Below, in pieces: positions 55,174 to 63,488 of a DNA stretch of 64,000 nt (position 1 is its first letter; each line of letters begins with the position of its first letter). The notes below the pieces were generated by a model. The model saw only the letters and a list, made by a program, of their open reading frames with translations. It was not told the DNA's origin and did no database searches. This DNA is from Haliea sp. (GTDB lineage: Bacteria; Pseudomonadota; Gammaproteobacteria; Pseudomonadales; Halieaceae), in contig JAHEBL010000005.1 of NCBI GenBank assembly GCA_024642265.1, positions 1 to 64,000 on the forward strand, written 5' to 3'. A program made the translations under genes and the position numbers.

Positions 55174-55460
55174 GAATCGGAGTCTCGCGGTTGGGATTGC
55201 AATGGACCTGGATGGAATCCCTAATGGCGCCAAGAGTGGCTTGCACTTGCAAAAACACACACCTGACCGTCACTGCATACTACGACCAGGCGCCTGAACA
55301 CAAAGTTCCCGGCCCGGCTAAAATATTTTGCGGCCGGCACTCGCCGGCCCCACTCAGGAGGCTCACGGCGTCCACGCCGACGATGGACAGGAGCTGCCAG
55401 GAATACTAGTCTTGTCCGACTACCCACCCATATACCGGCAGACAAAACGGGAATAGCGAC

Positions 55461-56441
55461 ATGAGCAACATTTACGCTGACAACTCGCAGACCATCGGCA
55501 AAACGCCAATGGTCCGGATCAACCACATCAGTGACGGCAATATTCTCGTAAAGCTGGAAAATCGCAATCCCGCCATGTCGGTCAAGTGCCGCATCGGTAC
55601 CAGTATGGTGTTGGCAGCCGAACAGGACGGCAGCCTGAAGCCTGGCATGACCATTGTTGAACCCACCAGCGGCAATACCGGTATCGCGCTGGCCTTTGTC
55701 GCCGCGGCGCGCGGCTATGGCTGTATCCTGACCATGCCCAATACCATGAGCCTGGAGCGGCGCATGCTGATGAAGTCGCTGGGGGCGCAGGTGATTCTCA
55801 CCGACGGAGCCAAGGGTATTCCCGCGGCTATACAGAAGGCGGAGGACATCATCGCCTCGGACCCGGGCAAATACTGGGGACCCCACCAGTTCGAGAACCC
55901 CGCCAACCCGGCGATTCATGAAACCACCACCGGCCCGGAGATATGGGATGACACGGACGGCAAAATCGACATCCTGGTTTGCGGCGTCGGCACCGGCGGC
56001 ACCCTTACCGGTATCTCCCGCTATATCAAGAACACGCGCGGCAAGCCTATCATGACCGTGGCGGTAGAGCCCGACAGCACCACCATGATCACCGCCGCCA
56101 AGAGTGGCGACCAACCCAGCCACGCGCCCCACAAGATCCAGGGTATCGGTGCCGGCTTTGTACCGGGAAATCTCGATCTTGGCATGGTAGACCGGGTCGA
56201 ACAGGTATCGAGTGACGCGGCCATGGAATGGGCCCATAAGCTTATGCAGGGCGAAGGCATTCTCGCTGGGGTGTCCTGCGGCGCGGCCATGGCCGTGGCC
56301 GACCGACTGTCCCGGCTGGAGGAAAATCGGGGCAAGTTGATCGTGGCGGTGCTGCCGGATTCCGGGGAGCGCTACCTTACTTCGCCGTTGTTTTCCGGTC
56401 GTTTTTCCGAAAACGAGACCGTGCAGGCGACGATCAGCTGA
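55461..56441 (+). CDS. cysK: Cysteine synthase A
   Basis: CysK makes cysteine from O-acetylserine and sulfide with PLP. The 326-aa protein has the PLP-lysine at position 42 in [11 protein letters not shown], the substrate loop [21 protein letters not shown] and the phosphate-binding VGTGGTLTG. These follow E. coli CysK (SVKCRIG) and not CysM (which has SVKDR). CysE, if present elsewhere, would bind at its active site. It is monocistronic, and its stop lies 1 base from the convergent GNAT gene. Confidence 0.95.
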   Translation: MSNIYADNSQTIGKTPMVRINHISDGNILVKLENRNPAMSVKCRIGTSMVLAAEQDGSLKPGMTIVEPTSGNTGIALAFVAAARGYGCILTMPNTMSLERRMLMKSLGAQVILTDGAKGIPAAIQKAEDIIASDPGKYWGPHQFENPANPAIHETTTGPEIWDDTDGKIDILVCGVGTGGTLTGISRYIKNTRGKPIMTVAVEPDSTTMITAAKSGDQPSHAPHKIQGIGAGFVPGNLDLGMVDRVEQVSSDAAMEWAHKLMQGEGILAGVSCGAAMAVADRLSRLEENRGKLIVAVLPDSGERYLTSPLFSGRFSENETVQATIS

Positions 56442-56442
56442 A

Positions 56443-57036
56443 TCAGGAACGCTCGCGCAACAGCGTGAGCCGCTTTCTGACCTCCGGCCAGTCGCTGTCG
56501 ATAACGCTGAAGTACACGGAATCCCGCGCAAAACCACCCTGCACGATCATATGCTTGCGCAGCACTCCCTCGCGCGTTGCACCTATACGCTCAAGGGCGC
56601 GCTGGGAGCGGGCGTTGCGGGCATCCGTCTTGAACTCTACCCGCACACAGCCCAGCCGCTCAAAGGCATGACATAACAACAGCCATTTGACCTCGGTGTT
56701 GACCGCTGTTCGCTGCCATTGCTCCCCCAGCCAGGTCCAGCCTATTTCCAGCGAACGATGTTCCGGGCGGATGTTGAGATAGCGGGTACTGCCGATCACC
56801 TTGTCCTTGCCTTTTTCAATCACGGCAAACGGGAGCTGGCCCGGCGTGTCGATGGCCTCGTCAATCCACTGCCGGGTGTCGGCCATATCAATAAAGCAGG
56901 CTCTTGGCATGTAGCTCCAGTCACCGGCACTGCGGCCCCGGTTATACAGGCCCTGGGCGTGATCCTGCCGCAGTGGCTCCAGCTGCACGGTCTCACCCGC
57001 CAGCAGCACAGGTTCGACCTGCATGCCTTGTATCAC
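56443..57036 (-). CDS. GNAT-family N-acetyltransferase (RimJ/RimL type)
   Basis: The 197-aa protein has the RimJ/RimL-like layout: VQLEPLRQDHAQGLY at the start, IGSTRYLNIRPEHRSLEIGWTW in the centre, and the acetyl-CoA-binding end with RSQRALERIGATREGVLRKH. It could acetylate a protein N-terminus or a small molecule; the target is unknown. GTG at 57036 overlaps the quinone reductase stop by 4 bases (GTGA). ATG at 57024 is the alternative start. Confidence 0.86.
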   Translation of the reverse strand: MIQGMQVEPVLLAGETVQLEPLRQDHAQGLYNRGRSAGDWSYMPRACFIDMADTRQWIDEAIDTPGQLPFAVIEKGKDKVIGSTRYLNIRPEHRSLEIGWTWLGEQWQRTAVNTEVKWLLLCHAFERLGCVRVEFKTDARNARSQRALERIGATREGVLRKHMIVQGGFARDSVYFSVIDSDWPEVRKRLTLLRERS

Positions 57037-58004
57037 GGCAGGATAACCGTCGAGCCGGTGGTGCGGCGACCCTCGAGGTCCCGATGCGCCTGCTGTATAT
57101 CCGCCAGGGCATAGCGCTGGCCTATTTCCACCCGCACCTGCCCCGCCAGCACCCGGGCAAACAGGTCGGCGCTGGACTGTCGCAATTCCTCTGTGGTGGC
57201 GGTATAGGTAACCAGGGTTGGCCGGGTGACATAGAGCGATCCATGAGCAGACAGTGACTGCAGGTCCAGTGGCGCGGGCAGACCCGAGGCGTTGCCAAAA
57301 CTCACCATCAGCCCGCGGGGACGCAGGCAGTCCAGCGAGATCTCAAAGGTGTCCTTGCCAACCCCGTCATAGACCACCGGCAATTTCTCACCGCCTGTAA
57401 TCTCCAGCAGGCGCTCCAGCACATTCTCGGTGCGGTAATTGATCACGTGGTGATAGCCATGGGCCAGGGCAAGTTTGGCTTTTTCCTGCGAACCGACCGT
57501 GCCGATAACAGTGGCACCGATACTGTTGGCCCACTGCCCGAACACCAGGCCTACCCCGCCGGCCGCCGCATGAAACAGGCAGGTCTCCCCCGGCTGCAGC
57601 ACATGGGTGCGCTGCAACAGGTATTCGGTGGTCTGCCCCTTGAGCATCAGTGCCGCGGCCTGTTCGAAGTCGATGCCCTCGGGAATCATGACCAACCGGG
57701 CCGCGGGCAGGTTGAGCGCCTCCGCGTAGGCGCCAAAACCGGCCGAGCAGTAGGCCACCCGGTCCCCCACCTTAAGGTCAACGCCCTCTCCCACCGCCTC
57801 TACCACTCCGGCGCCCTCCAGCCCAATCCCCGTGGGCAGGGGCAGCGGGTAGGTACCGCTGCGATGGTAGGTGTCTATATAATTCAGGCCGATCGCGCGA
57901 TTAACCACCGTCACCATACCTGGACCCGGCGCCGCGAGTGCCTGTTCTTCCAGCACCATCACCTCGGGCCCGCCGGTCTTGTGTATCCTGATTGCCTGTA
58001 CCAT
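57033..58004 (-). CDS. qor: NADPH:quinone oxidoreductase, zinc-independent MDR family
   Basis: The 323-aa medium-chain reductase resembles E. coli QorA, an NADPH-dependent quinone reductase: it starts VQAIRIHKTGGPEVM, has the GroES-like fold with NRAIGLNYIDTYHRSGTY, and the cofactor motif AAAGGVGLVFGQWA. There are no zinc-binding Cys residues, as expected of the group. The gene is divergent from the DEAD-box helicase gene and overlaps the GNAT gene downstream by 4 bases. Confidence 0.92.
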   Translation of the reverse strand: MVQAIRIHKTGGPEVMVLEEQALAAPGPGMVTVVNRAIGLNYIDTYHRSGTYPLPLPTGIGLEGAGVVEAVGEGVDLKVGDRVAYCSAGFGAYAEALNLPAARLVMIPEGIDFEQAAALMLKGQTTEYLLQRTHVLQPGETCLFHAAAGGVGLVFGQWANSIGATVIGTVGSQEKAKLALAHGYHHVINYRTENVLERLLEITGGEKLPVVYDGVGKDTFEISLDCLRPRGLMVSFGNASGLPAPLDLQSLSAHGSLYVTRPTLVTYTATTEELRQSSADLFARVLAGQVRVEIGQRYALADIQQAHRDLEGRRTTGSTVILP

Positions 58005-58110
58005 CCGGGTCGCTCCCCATTGTCAGTTGGTTGTTCAGCTAAACACTACACTAGTGTACCTTGTCACCCCTATTGTTACATTCAACGAGTCAGGAAAAGG
58101 AAGCAAACAC

Positions 58111-59436
58111 GTGCTGGAACAACTGCAACTGGACAGGCGGCTGCAACTCGCGCTGGACGGACTCGCTTTCGAGGCAAGCACCGCGGTCCAGGACCAGGTG
58201 ATTCCGGCGGCCCTCGCCGGGCATGACCTGATCGTCAGCGCGGAGACCGGCAGCGGCAAGACCCTCGCCTACCTGATACCGATGGTCCAGCACCTGCTGG
58301 GTCAGGAGACATCCCGCGCGGATGGCCCGCTGGGCCTCATCCTGGTGCCCACCCGGGAGCTGGCGCGGCAGGTATTGAAGCATTGCAGGGCACTGTTGGC
58401 CAAAACCCCACTGCAGGTCTACGGCATTACCGGTGGCGCCGACTTCAGGTACCAGCAATCCCTGTTTCGCAAAAACCCGGAGATTATCGTCGCCACGCCG
58501 GGCAGGCTGCTGGAACACTGTGAGCGCAGGAGCACAAGCCTGCAATTTCTGCGGATGCTGGTGCTGGACGAGGCCGATCGCATGCTTGATATGGGGTTCA
58601 GGGACGATGTGCTGAAAATCAACGGCTACTGCGCGGGCGAGCGCCAGGCCATCATGGTATCAGCGACCCTGCAGCACAGGGATCTGGGGACTATCAGCCA
58701 CTCGCTGCTCAGCTCCCCCCAAACCATAGCAATCGGCACGGTACGCCAGCCCCACAGCGCAATTGCGCACCAGGTTATGCTGGCGGACGGCCAGGAACAC
58801 AAGGACAAATTGCTGATCGGACTGCTGCAGCAGGGTGAGTTCGACCGTACGCTGGTGTTCGCCAACAAGCGCACTACCGCCGCGCGCCTGGCGGGTCTTT
58901 TGAAATACCACAAGCTACGCTGCGACTGCCTGCATGGCGAGATGAGCACCGAAGAGCGCAGGCTGGTGATCACGCGCTTCAACGACGGCAAGCTGAGTGT
59001 TCTCTGTGCCAGCGACGTCGCCGCCAGGGGTATCGACATCAAGGAGATCGACCTGGTGATCAATTACGACCTGCCCCACAGCGGTGATGACTACCTGCAT
59101 CGCACCGGTCGCACCGGCAGGGCCGGCGCCAGCGGCCTGGCGCTTTCCCTGGTGACCGCCAGCGACTGGAACCTGATGATAAGTATCGAACGCTACCTCA
59201 AGCTCAGCTTTGAAAGACGCAGCCTGGCCGGCCTGAAAGCCCGCTTTAATGGGCCCAAAAAACAAAAAGCCTCCGGCAAGGCGGCGGGTAGCAAAAAGAA
59301 AAGCAGCAAATCGCCTGACGCCAAGAGCAAGTCGCGCCAGCGCAACAAGAAAAATGTCGGCAAACCGGCAAAGCGTGCTGCGGACAAGTCAAATGACGGC
59401 TTCGCGCCACTGATGAAGAAAAAAACCACCAGCTGA
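58111..59436 (+). CDS. DEAD-box RNA helicase
   Basis: The 441-aa protein has the two RecA-like domains with motif I SAETGSGKTLAY, Ia PTRELARQ, II VLDEADRML, III SATL, IV-V ASDVAARGIDIKEI and VI HRTGRTGRAG. The C-terminal tail (about 55 residues) is Lys/Ser-rich and probably binds RNA. It is an SrmB/RhlE-type helicase for ribosome assembly or mRNA decay. GTG at 58111 has AAGGAAG 7 bases upstream and is where the family sequence begins; the frame continues upstream only as non-coding sequence. Confidence 0.93.
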   Translation: MLEQLQLDRRLQLALDGLAFEASTAVQDQVIPAALAGHDLIVSAETGSGKTLAYLIPMVQHLLGQETSRADGPLGLILVPTRELARQVLKHCRALLAKTPLQVYGITGGADFRYQQSLFRKNPEIIVATPGRLLEHCERRSTSLQFLRMLVLDEADRMLDMGFRDDVLKINGYCAGERQAIMVSATLQHRDLGTISHSLLSSPQTIAIGTVRQPHSAIAHQVMLADGQEHKDKLLIGLLQQGEFDRTLVFANKRTTAARLAGLLKYHKLRCDCLHGEMSTEERRLVITRFNDGKLSVLCASDVAARGIDIKEIDLVINYDLPHSGDDYLHRTGRTGRAGASGLALSLVTASDWNLMISIERYLKLSFERRSLAGLKARFNGPKKQKASGKAAGSKKKSSKSPDAKSKSRQRNKKNVGKPAKRAADKSNDGFAPLMKKKTTS

Positions 59437-59975
59437 TGCGCACGTTCTTCGGACTGGAATTGCCCACGGCTGTCACCGTACAGATCGCCGACTGGCGAGA
59501 CCGGCAGTTTGGCCGAGGTACCGGACGCCCTGTACCGCCCGCCAATTTTCACATCACCCTGGCCTTTATCGGCGAACTCGCGCCGGGTCCGCTGGAGCGG
59601 CTGTGTGAAAGAGTGGATGTTGAAATGGCGCGCAACCCGTTCCAGGGCGGGCTGGTGGAGCTGGACATTACCGGTTACTGGCCAAAGCCGGGCGTTTACT
59701 GGCTGGGGGCGGACGCCTGCCCCGCGCCCCTGTCTTCGCTGGCGCAGAAACTACGCCATCTCGCCACCGGCGCCGGCGCACGCCGCGATCGCAACCCTTT
59801 CCTGCCCCACGTTACCCTGTTTCGGAATTGCAGTGCTGCGCCGACAGCCCCGGCACAGCCCCCCGCATTCAGGGCAGGCTACCTTCACTTCACCCTGTTT
59901 GAATCGCGCCAGGGCAAGACCGGTGTCAGTTACCATCCGCTTCAGCAGTGGGAGCTGTCGCGCCACATCCGCTGA
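59436..59975 (+). CDS. thpR: RNA 2',3'-cyclic phosphodiesterase ThpR
   Basis: The 179-aa protein belongs to the 2H phosphoesterase family (LigT/ThpR), opening 2',3'-cyclic phosphates or ligating RNA half-molecules in vitro. The two HxTx motifs are HITL and HVTL at about residues 36-39 and 127-130. The ATG overlaps the helicase stop by one base, so the two RNA-processing genes are coupled. Confidence 0.93.
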   Translation: MRTFFGLELPTAVTVQIADWRDRQFGRGTGRPVPPANFHITLAFIGELAPGPLERLCERVDVEMARNPFQGGLVELDITGYWPKPGVYWLGADACPAPLSSLAQKLRHLATGAGARRDRNPFLPHVTLFRNCSAAPTAPAQPPAFRAGYLHFTLFESRQGKTGVSYHPLQQWELSRHIR

Positions 59976-60047
59976 TAACCGGGGTTTACGAAAGCCGCGC
60001 TGATTGCGGTAGAATTGCCCGCTACTAAACGCCGGAATCATACAACC

Positions 60048-62096
60048 ATGCCAAACCCCCTGCTGGAACAGCACGCGCTGCCGCCATTTTCAAAGATCAG
60101 CAGCGCAGATATCGAACCCGCCATTACGCAGCTCATCGAGCGCAACAAACAGGCGACAGAGGCCATTCTGGCACAGCACGACAGCTATAACTGGGATAAC
60201 CTCTGGCAGGCCATTGAGCAGATGGACGATGAACTCGCCCAGGCCTGGTCTCCTGTGTCTCACCTGAACAGCGTCGCCAACACCGAAGAGCTGCGCGCGG
60301 CCTACAATACCTGCCTGCCGCTTTTGTCAGAGTACGGCACCTGGAGCGGCCAGCACAGCGGTCTGTATGAGGCCTACCGCCAGGTTGAGCGGAGCGATGA
60401 ATACGCCACCATGGACAGTGCCCGTCAAAAGGCGCTCGAAAATGTCCTGCGGGATTTCCGCCTTGCCGGTGTGGCACTGCCGGCGGGGCAAAAACAGCAA
60501 TATGCCAAACTGCGCAAGCGCCTGTCCGAACTGGGCAGCCGCTTCAGTGACAATGTACTGGATGCCACCAACGCCTGGAGCAGGCAGGTAAGCGAGGAGC
60601 AGCTGGCCGGCCTGCCGGCGACGGCGCTCGCCAACGCCCGGCAGGCCGCCCAGCAGGCTGGCCTCGAAGGCTGCCTGATTACCCTGGAGTTTCCCTCCTT
60701 CTACCCTGTGCTGGCCTACTGTGAGGACGCCGGACTGAGGGAGGAAGTCTACCGGGCCAACACCACCCGGGCCTCCGAACAGGGCCCCCACGCCGGTCAG
60801 TGGGACAATTCCGCCATAATCGAGGAAACCCTTGATCTTCGCCAGCAGCTGGCCGACCTGCTCGGCTTTGCCAACTACGCGGAATTGTCGCTGGCCACAA
60901 AGATGGCCGATACCCCCACCCATGTCCGCGATTTTCTCGAGCAGCTGTCCCTCAAGTCGCGGCCGCAGGCGCAGGCTGAATGGCGCGAGCTGCAGGAATT
61001 TGCCCGCAGCGAATACGGCGCCGCGACCATCAATGCCTGGGATGTGAGCTTCTACAGCGAAAAACTGCGGGAAAGTCGCTACCAGGTGTCCCAGGAGGAT
61101 ATTCGCCCCTACCTGCCCGTGAGCCGGGTCCTGCCGGGGCTGTTTGCAGTGGTGGAGCGCCTGTACGACGTCACGGTGCGGGAAGTTCACGAATTTGACA
61201 GTTACCACAAGGATGCCCGCCTGTTTGAACTGTTGCAGGATGGCGCGGTGATCGCCCGCTTTTACCTGGACCTCTACGCCCGGGCACAGAAGCGCGGCGG
61301 CGCATGGATGGACAATTGCAGGGTGCGGCGCATGGCCGGCGACACACTGCAGGTGCCAGTCGCTTACCTGGTGTGTAACTTCACGCCACCGGTGGGGGAC
61401 ACTCCCGCTTTGCTCACCCACACGGAACTGACAACGCTATTCCACGAATTCGGCCACGGCCTGCACCACATGCTGACCAGGCAAACCGTCGCTTCGGTAT
61501 CGGGAATCAACGGCGTGGCCTGGGACGCGGTGGAGCTGCCCAGCCAGTTCCTGGAAAACTGGTGCTGGGAACGGGAGGCACTGGGACTTATCTCGGGCCA
61601 TCATGAGACCGGGGAAGCGCTGCCGGCACAGCTGCTGGACAAGCTGCTGGCGGCACGGAACTTCCAGTCCGCCATGCAGATGGCCCGTCAGCTCGAGCTC
61701 GCACTGTTTGACCTGCGCCTGCACAGCGAATGGCAGCCCGGCGGCGGCGCCGCCTCGGTTCAGAATCTGCTGGATGAGGTGCGCAACGCGGTCGCGGTGG
61801 TGATTCCACCCTCTTTCAACCGCACACAGCACAGTTTTTCGCATATTTTCGCCGGCGGTTACGCCGCCGGGTATTACAGTTACAAATGGGCGGAGGTACT
61901 GTCGGCCGATGCATTCTCGCGATTCGAGGAGGAGGGGATATTCAACCAGGCAACCGGGAAAGCCTTCAGGACCCACATTCTGGAAGCCGGCGGTTCCCGG
62001 GACGCCATGGAATCATTCGTTGCCTTCCGCGGGCGGGAACCGATGATCGAGCCGCTGTTGCGCCACAGTGGCATCGACAGCGCCGACGCGGCCTGA
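60048..62096 (+). CDS. prlC: Oligopeptidase A, M3 family
   Basis: The 682-aa cytosolic zinc peptidase degrades short peptides, including cleaved lipoprotein signal peptides. The zinc motif HEFGHGLHH has His466, Glu467 and His470. The start MPNPLLEQHALPPFSKI and NRTQHSFSHIFAGGYAAGYYSYKWAEV near the C-terminus are family blocks. The frame extends 11 codons upstream; the ATG at 60048 matches the family. It has 72 bases between it and thpR and may have its own promoter. Confidence 0.96.
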   Translation: MPNPLLEQHALPPFSKISSADIEPAITQLIERNKQATEAILAQHDSYNWDNLWQAIEQMDDELAQAWSPVSHLNSVANTEELRAAYNTCLPLLSEYGTWSGQHSGLYEAYRQVERSDEYATMDSARQKALENVLRDFRLAGVALPAGQKQQYAKLRKRLSELGSRFSDNVLDATNAWSRQVSEEQLAGLPATALANARQAAQQAGLEGCLITLEFPSFYPVLAYCEDAGLREEVYRANTTRASEQGPHAGQWDNSAIIEETLDLRQQLADLLGFANYAELSLATKMADTPTHVRDFLEQLSLKSRPQAQAEWRELQEFARSEYGAATINAWDVSFYSEKLRESRYQVSQEDIRPYLPVSRVLPGLFAVVERLYDVTVREVHEFDSYHKDARLFELLQDGAVIARFYLDLYARAQKRGGAWMDNCRVRRMAGDTLQVPVAYLVCNFTPPVGDTPALLTHTELTTLFHEFGHGLHHMLTRQTVASVSGINGVAWDAVELPSQFLENWCWEREALGLISGHHETGEALPAQLLDKLLAARNFQSAMQMARQLELALFDLRLHSEWQPGGGAASVQNLLDEVRNAVAVVIPPSFNRTQHSFSHIFAGGYAAGYYSYKWAEVLSADAFSRFEEEGIFNQATGKAFRTHILEAGGSRDAMESFVAFRGREPMIEPLLRHSGIDSADAA

Positions 62097-62128
62097 CGCG
62101 TCGGGGCCTCGCCTCCCGGTGGGGCTGC

Positions 62129-62611
62129 TCAGCCGGAGGTCCAGTTGGCGCAGCCTTTCTGGCCGGGCCCGGACGCAACGCAGAGTTCGATCTCCCGTAT
62201 GTCATCGTCCACCGATAGTGCAACCAGGCCTTGCAGCAAATAGCGGGAGAACTCTTCCACGGTGGCGTTGCGGATCGGCAATACCAGCGTATCGCTTTGT
62301 AGAAACTGCATGCGATCTTCGGCAAAGCTGACAAGGTAACAACCGCCCTGCTCCTCGATCGTCTGGTAGGGAGACTCCCCCGCCAGCAGCATGTATTCGT
62401 CGAGCGCCTCGCACAGGGTACTTAGCCGACGCTTGTAGACATTGTAATCGGCAGCGAAGCCGTTATCGCCCATGGGGGCAACGATGCGAGCAGATACCGA
62501 ATAGTTGTGGCCGTGCAGCCGTTCGCGTTCAGTGGCGGAAAAAATGGTGTAGTGCGCCGCCGAAAACTTGTGGCGCTCCTTGTTGATATAGAGCGTGGTC
62601 AGTTGTTCCAT
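62129..62611 (-). CDS. 6-pyruvoyl-tetrahydropterin synthase/QueD-family protein lacking catalytic Cys
   Basis: The 160-aa protein has the PTPS zinc ligands (His20 in FSAAHY; His33 and His35 in RLHGHNY) and the C-terminal Glu in IELCVASG. By alignment with E. coli QueD, the catalytic Cys before LHGH is replaced (TERERLHGH) and the catalytic His of LDHH is replaced (LDEYM). The fold is clear, but QueD activity is doubtful. It may act on another pterin or dihydroneopterin derivative. It is convergent with prlC and divergent from an SDR gene. Confidence 0.78.
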   Translation of the reverse strand: MEQLTTLYINKERHKFSAAHYTIFSATERERLHGHNYSVSARIVAPMGDNGFAADYNVYKRRLSTLCEALDEYMLLAGESPYQTIEEQGGCYLVSFAEDRMQFLQSDTLVLPIRNATVEEFSRYLLQGLVALSVDDDIREIELCVASGPGQKGCANWTSG

Positions 62612-62784
62612 GGATATAATCTGCCAGATTGGGAGCCAGAGTGAGAGTGGGCTCCATTGTTACGTCTGGCCCGCAATCACGCAACCTGTGCCGCAGTCAT
62701 TACCGACAAGGGCGCCCGCAGTGCGCTATGATGCTAGCCGGCCAGCAAGGATTCACAACAGACTGCAACCCGGGGGACCAGTAA

Positions 62785-63486
62785 ATGAAGATGGCGATTA
62801 TTACCGGAGCCAGTGTCGGTATCGGCAGAGCCGCAGCGGAGGCTTTCCTGGCCGAGGGCTTCCGCGTTTACAACCTGTCGCGACGACCCTGCCCCGTCCC
62901 GGAGGTGAACAACCTCAGCTGTGACCTGTCCTCCCCGGAATCCGTCGCCCAGGCATGCAAAACCCTTGCGGCTGTGATCATCACCTGTGAATCCGTGGCG
63001 CTGGTGCACAACGCCAGCCAGATGCTCAAGGACAGCACCACCGACTGTGACAGCGACAGCCTGCGCCATGTGCTGGAGACCAATGTGGTCGCCATCAACA
63101 GTGTAAACCAGCAGCTGCTGCCGCTCTTACCCCGCACTTCCAGCCTGCTCTATGTAGGCTCGACCCTGTCGGAAAAAGCGGTGCCCCACTCTTTCAGCTA
63201 CGTGGTGAGCAAGCACGCGCAGCTGGGAATGATGCGGGCCAGCTGCCAGGACCTGATGGGTAGCGGCGTGCATACCGCACTCGTCTGCCCCGGTTTCACC
63301 GACACCGAGATGCTGCGCACCCACCTGGGCCAGGACCCCGGCGTGGAGCGGATGATCGCCGGCATGAACAGTTACAACCGCCTCATTGATCCAGCCGAGA
63401 TAGCCGAGCTGATCCGCTGGGCACACCACAACCCGGTAATCAATGGCTCGGTGCTGCATGCCAACCTGGGGCAAAAGGAAAGCTGA
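62785..63486 (+). CDS. Short-chain dehydrogenase/reductase (sepiapterin reductase-like)
   Basis: The 233-aa SDR has TGASVGIGRAAAEAF, VHNASQ and the catalytic YVVSKHAQ. It resembles small SDRs near sepiapterin reductase and YhxD-like proteins; the neighbourhood with a PTPS-like gene makes a pteridine reductase role possible, which is inference. GGGGGACC lies 6 bases before the ATG. It is followed 2 bases later by the transporter gene, so they are likely cotranscribed. Confidence 0.82.
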   Translation: MKMAIITGASVGIGRAAAEAFLAEGFRVYNLSRRPCPVPEVNNLSCDLSSPESVAQACKTLAAVIITCESVALVHNASQMLKDSTTDCDSDSLRHVLETNVVAINSVNQQLLPLLPRTSSLLYVGSTLSEKAVPHSFSYVVSKHAQLGMMRASCQDLMGSGVHTALVCPGFTDTEMLRTHLGQDPGVERMIAGMNSYNRLIDPAEIAELIRWAHHNPVINGSVLHANLGQKES

Positions 63487-63488
63487 CC

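Larger units (their letters stand above)
54968..55460. other. Long intergenic region upstream of cysK
   Basis: This 493-bp gap holds no supported protein gene. From left to right it contains a strong hairpin related to copy B of the window's repeat family (55071-55112), a minus-strand rho-independent terminator (55146-55173), and GC-rich inverted repeats at 55332-55349 (GGCCGGC/GCCGGCC) and 55366-55379 (CGGCGT/ACGCCG). The cysK promoter should lie near 55400-55440, but I see no convincing -35/-10 pair. Short open frames here cross the hairpins and are not protein-like. Confidence 0.7.

Noticed and set aside
55004-55273. Small minus-strand open frame (89 codons) upstream of cysK
   Set aside because: It reads straight through the rho-independent terminator and the hairpin repeat, so it is unlikely to be translated as one protein.
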